Of a DNA stretch of 25,193 nucleotides, positions 24,203 to 25,193 are shown in pieces. Location of the stretch: the NCBI GenBank assembly GCA_013001365.1, contig JABDMQ010000327.1, positions 1-25,193 of the forward strand, in the 5' to 3' direction. Every line of letters begins with the position of its first letter. Positions within the stretch are counted from its first letter, which is position 1. The DNA comes from Flavobacteriaceae bacterium. GTDB taxonomy: Bacteria > Bacteroidota > Bacteroidia > Flavobacteriales > Flavobacteriaceae. The notes under the pieces were generated by a model. It saw nothing but the letters and a program-made list of their open reading frames with translations. It made no database searches and was not told where the DNA came from. The position numbers and the translations under genes are program-made.

Positions 24203-25193
24203 ATGATTGAGTCTGATTTTGCAAGTAAGCCAATTCAAAAAAAATTGAATTCTGGAGCTTTTACCTGGAAAGCGCCTAGCAATATAGCCTTGGTAAAGTA
24301 TTGGGGCAAGAAGCAAGACCAGATTCCAGAGAATGCTTCTTTGAGTTTCACTTTGGATGCGTGCAGAACGACTACTACATTGGAGTTTGAGAAATTAGAG
24401 GATCCAGTATCTGATTTTTCATTTGATGTCTATTTTGATGGGAAACTGAAGGAAGACTTCAAACCGAAGATTGAAACGTTCTTCACTAGAATTGAGAATT
24501 ATCTCACATGCCTCAAGGACTATCATTTTACGATCAGGACTGCCAATACCTTTCCGCATAGTTCGGGTATTGCATCATCGGCTTCAGGCATGGGCGCTTT
24601 GGCGCTTTGCCTAATGAGTATGCAAAAAGAAATGCATCCCGAAATGGATCAAGAATACTTCAATAGGAAGGCTTCGTTCTTGGCTAGATTGGGATCTGGA
24701 AGTGCAAGTAGAAGCATCGAAGGTGATGTTATAGTTTGGGGAAAACATGACGGGATTCTTGGTAGCTCAGATCTATTTGCAACAAAATTCCCGAATAAGG
24801 TACACACCAATTTCAAGAATTATCATGATACGATATTACTGATCGATAAAGGAGAGAAACAAGTAAGTAGCACCGTTGGTCATGGCCTCATGCATGGTCA
24901 TCCTTTTGCACAGGAACGATTCAAGCAAGCCACATCAAATCTTTCAAAGTTATCTAAAGTCCTTCAAAATGGAGATTTAAAGACATTCATTGAGATTGTT
25001 GAAAGTGAAGCTTTGACATTGCATGCCATGATGATGTCGAGCACACCTTATTTCATTCTTATGCGGCCCAATACATTGGAAGTCATCAATAGGATTTGGG
25101 AATTCAGGCAAGAAACAGGTACACATGTTTGCTTTACTTTAGATGCTGGAGCCAATGTTCATGTGTTGTATCCAGAGAAGGAAGCAGAAGAAG
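24203..25193 (+). CDS. mvaD: Diphosphomevalonate decarboxylase, 3' truncated by the window
   Basis: The first 330 residues are visible; the frame is open to the edge. This is the GHMP-fold enzyme that converts mevalonate diphosphate to isopentenyl diphosphate with ATP, the last step of the mevalonate route used by flavobacteria. Seen: APSNIALVKYWGKKQ (substrate site), ENASLSFTL, the phosphate-binding loop PHSSGIASSASGMGALA, ARLGSGSASRSIEG, and near the end TLDAGANVHVLY with the catalytic aspartate. I use the ATG at 24203 (MIESDFASKP). An earlier ATG at 24196 stops after four codons. It is divergent from tspO. Confidence 0.94.
   Translation, partial: MIESDFASKPIQKKLNSGAFTWKAPSNIALVKYWGKKQDQIPENASLSFTLDACRTTTTLEFEKLEDPVSDFSFDVYFDGKLKEDFKPKIETFFTRIENYLTCLKDYHFTIRTANTFPHSSGIASSASGMGALALCLMSMQKEMHPEMDQEYFNRKASFLARLGSGSASRSIEGDVIVWGKHDGILGSSDLFATKFPNKVHTNFKNYHDTILLIDKGEKQVSSTVGHGLMHGHPFAQERFKQATSNLSKLSKVLQNGDLKTFIEIVESEALTLHAMMMSSTPYFILMRPNTLEVINRIWEFRQETGTHVCFTLDAGANVHVLYPEKEAEE

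Overview
The window reads as chromosomal DNA of a marine-type member of the Bacteroidota, most likely the Flavobacteriaceae. Supporting signs are low GC with dense AT-rich intergenic stretches, no consistent Shine-Dalgarno sequences, short lipoprotein signals ending in SC/GC/NC, a candidate TAnnTTTG-type promoter, a maltose phosphorylase/beta-phosphoglucomutase/GH13 locus of the flavobacterial type, and a mevalonate-pathway gene (diphosphomevalonate decarboxylase), which flavobacteria use for isoprenoids. The genus cannot be named from the sequence alone.

Region 1 (1-10969) is the downstream part of one long plus-strand carbohydrate operon with overlapping or nearly touching genes: the 3' end of a GH32 fructan/sucrose hydrolase, a sugar-porter MFS transporter, a PfkB-family fructokinase, beta-phosphoglucomutase, a GH65 maltose phosphorylase, and three different GH13 lipoproteins (a SusA/neopullulanase-like enzyme, an alpha-amylase-family enzyme and a MalS-like alpha-amylase). 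The first three genes follow the order of a fructan/sucrose utilisation locus. The next five form an alpha-glucan/maltose module. Fructose would leave as fructose phosphate through the kinase, and maltose as glucose plus beta-glucose-1-phosphate, which the mutase turns into glucose-6-phosphate.

Region 2 (10970-15894) holds a large GAF-domain protein of unknown role facing, tail to tail, an HD-phosphohydrolase fused to a membrane domain that resembles the Pycsar effector family (PycTM/DUF5706). No nucleotide cyclase is visible nearby. Divergent from the latter is a methionine sulfoxide reductase pair, msrB-msrA, overlapping by 11 bases.

Region 3 (15960-21287) has a phosphoester flavour. A 1226-residue protein joins a calcineurin-type metallophosphoesterase, a middle domain with kinase-fold-like motifs, and an Omp85-like C-terminal beta-barrel. 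A convergent lipoprotein that looks like a beta-propeller shares its stop tetranucleotide. A cytosolic glycerophosphodiester phosphodiesterase follows.

Region 4 (20595-25193) continues from that phosphodiesterase through a BaiN/HI0933-type flavoprotein and a DUF1697 protein, coupled by 4-base ATGA overlaps. Then come a minus-strand TetR regulator with a clear palindromic operator in front of it, a TspO/MBR membrane protein, and the 5' part of mvaD, cut by the window edge.

The most interesting items are the phosphoesterase/kinase-like/barrel fusion, the apparently orphan HD-PycTM protein with its GAF neighbour, and the joined fructan plus alpha-glucan operon. No insertion sequences, tRNA or rRNA genes, CRISPR arrays or gap over 300 bases without a gene were seen.
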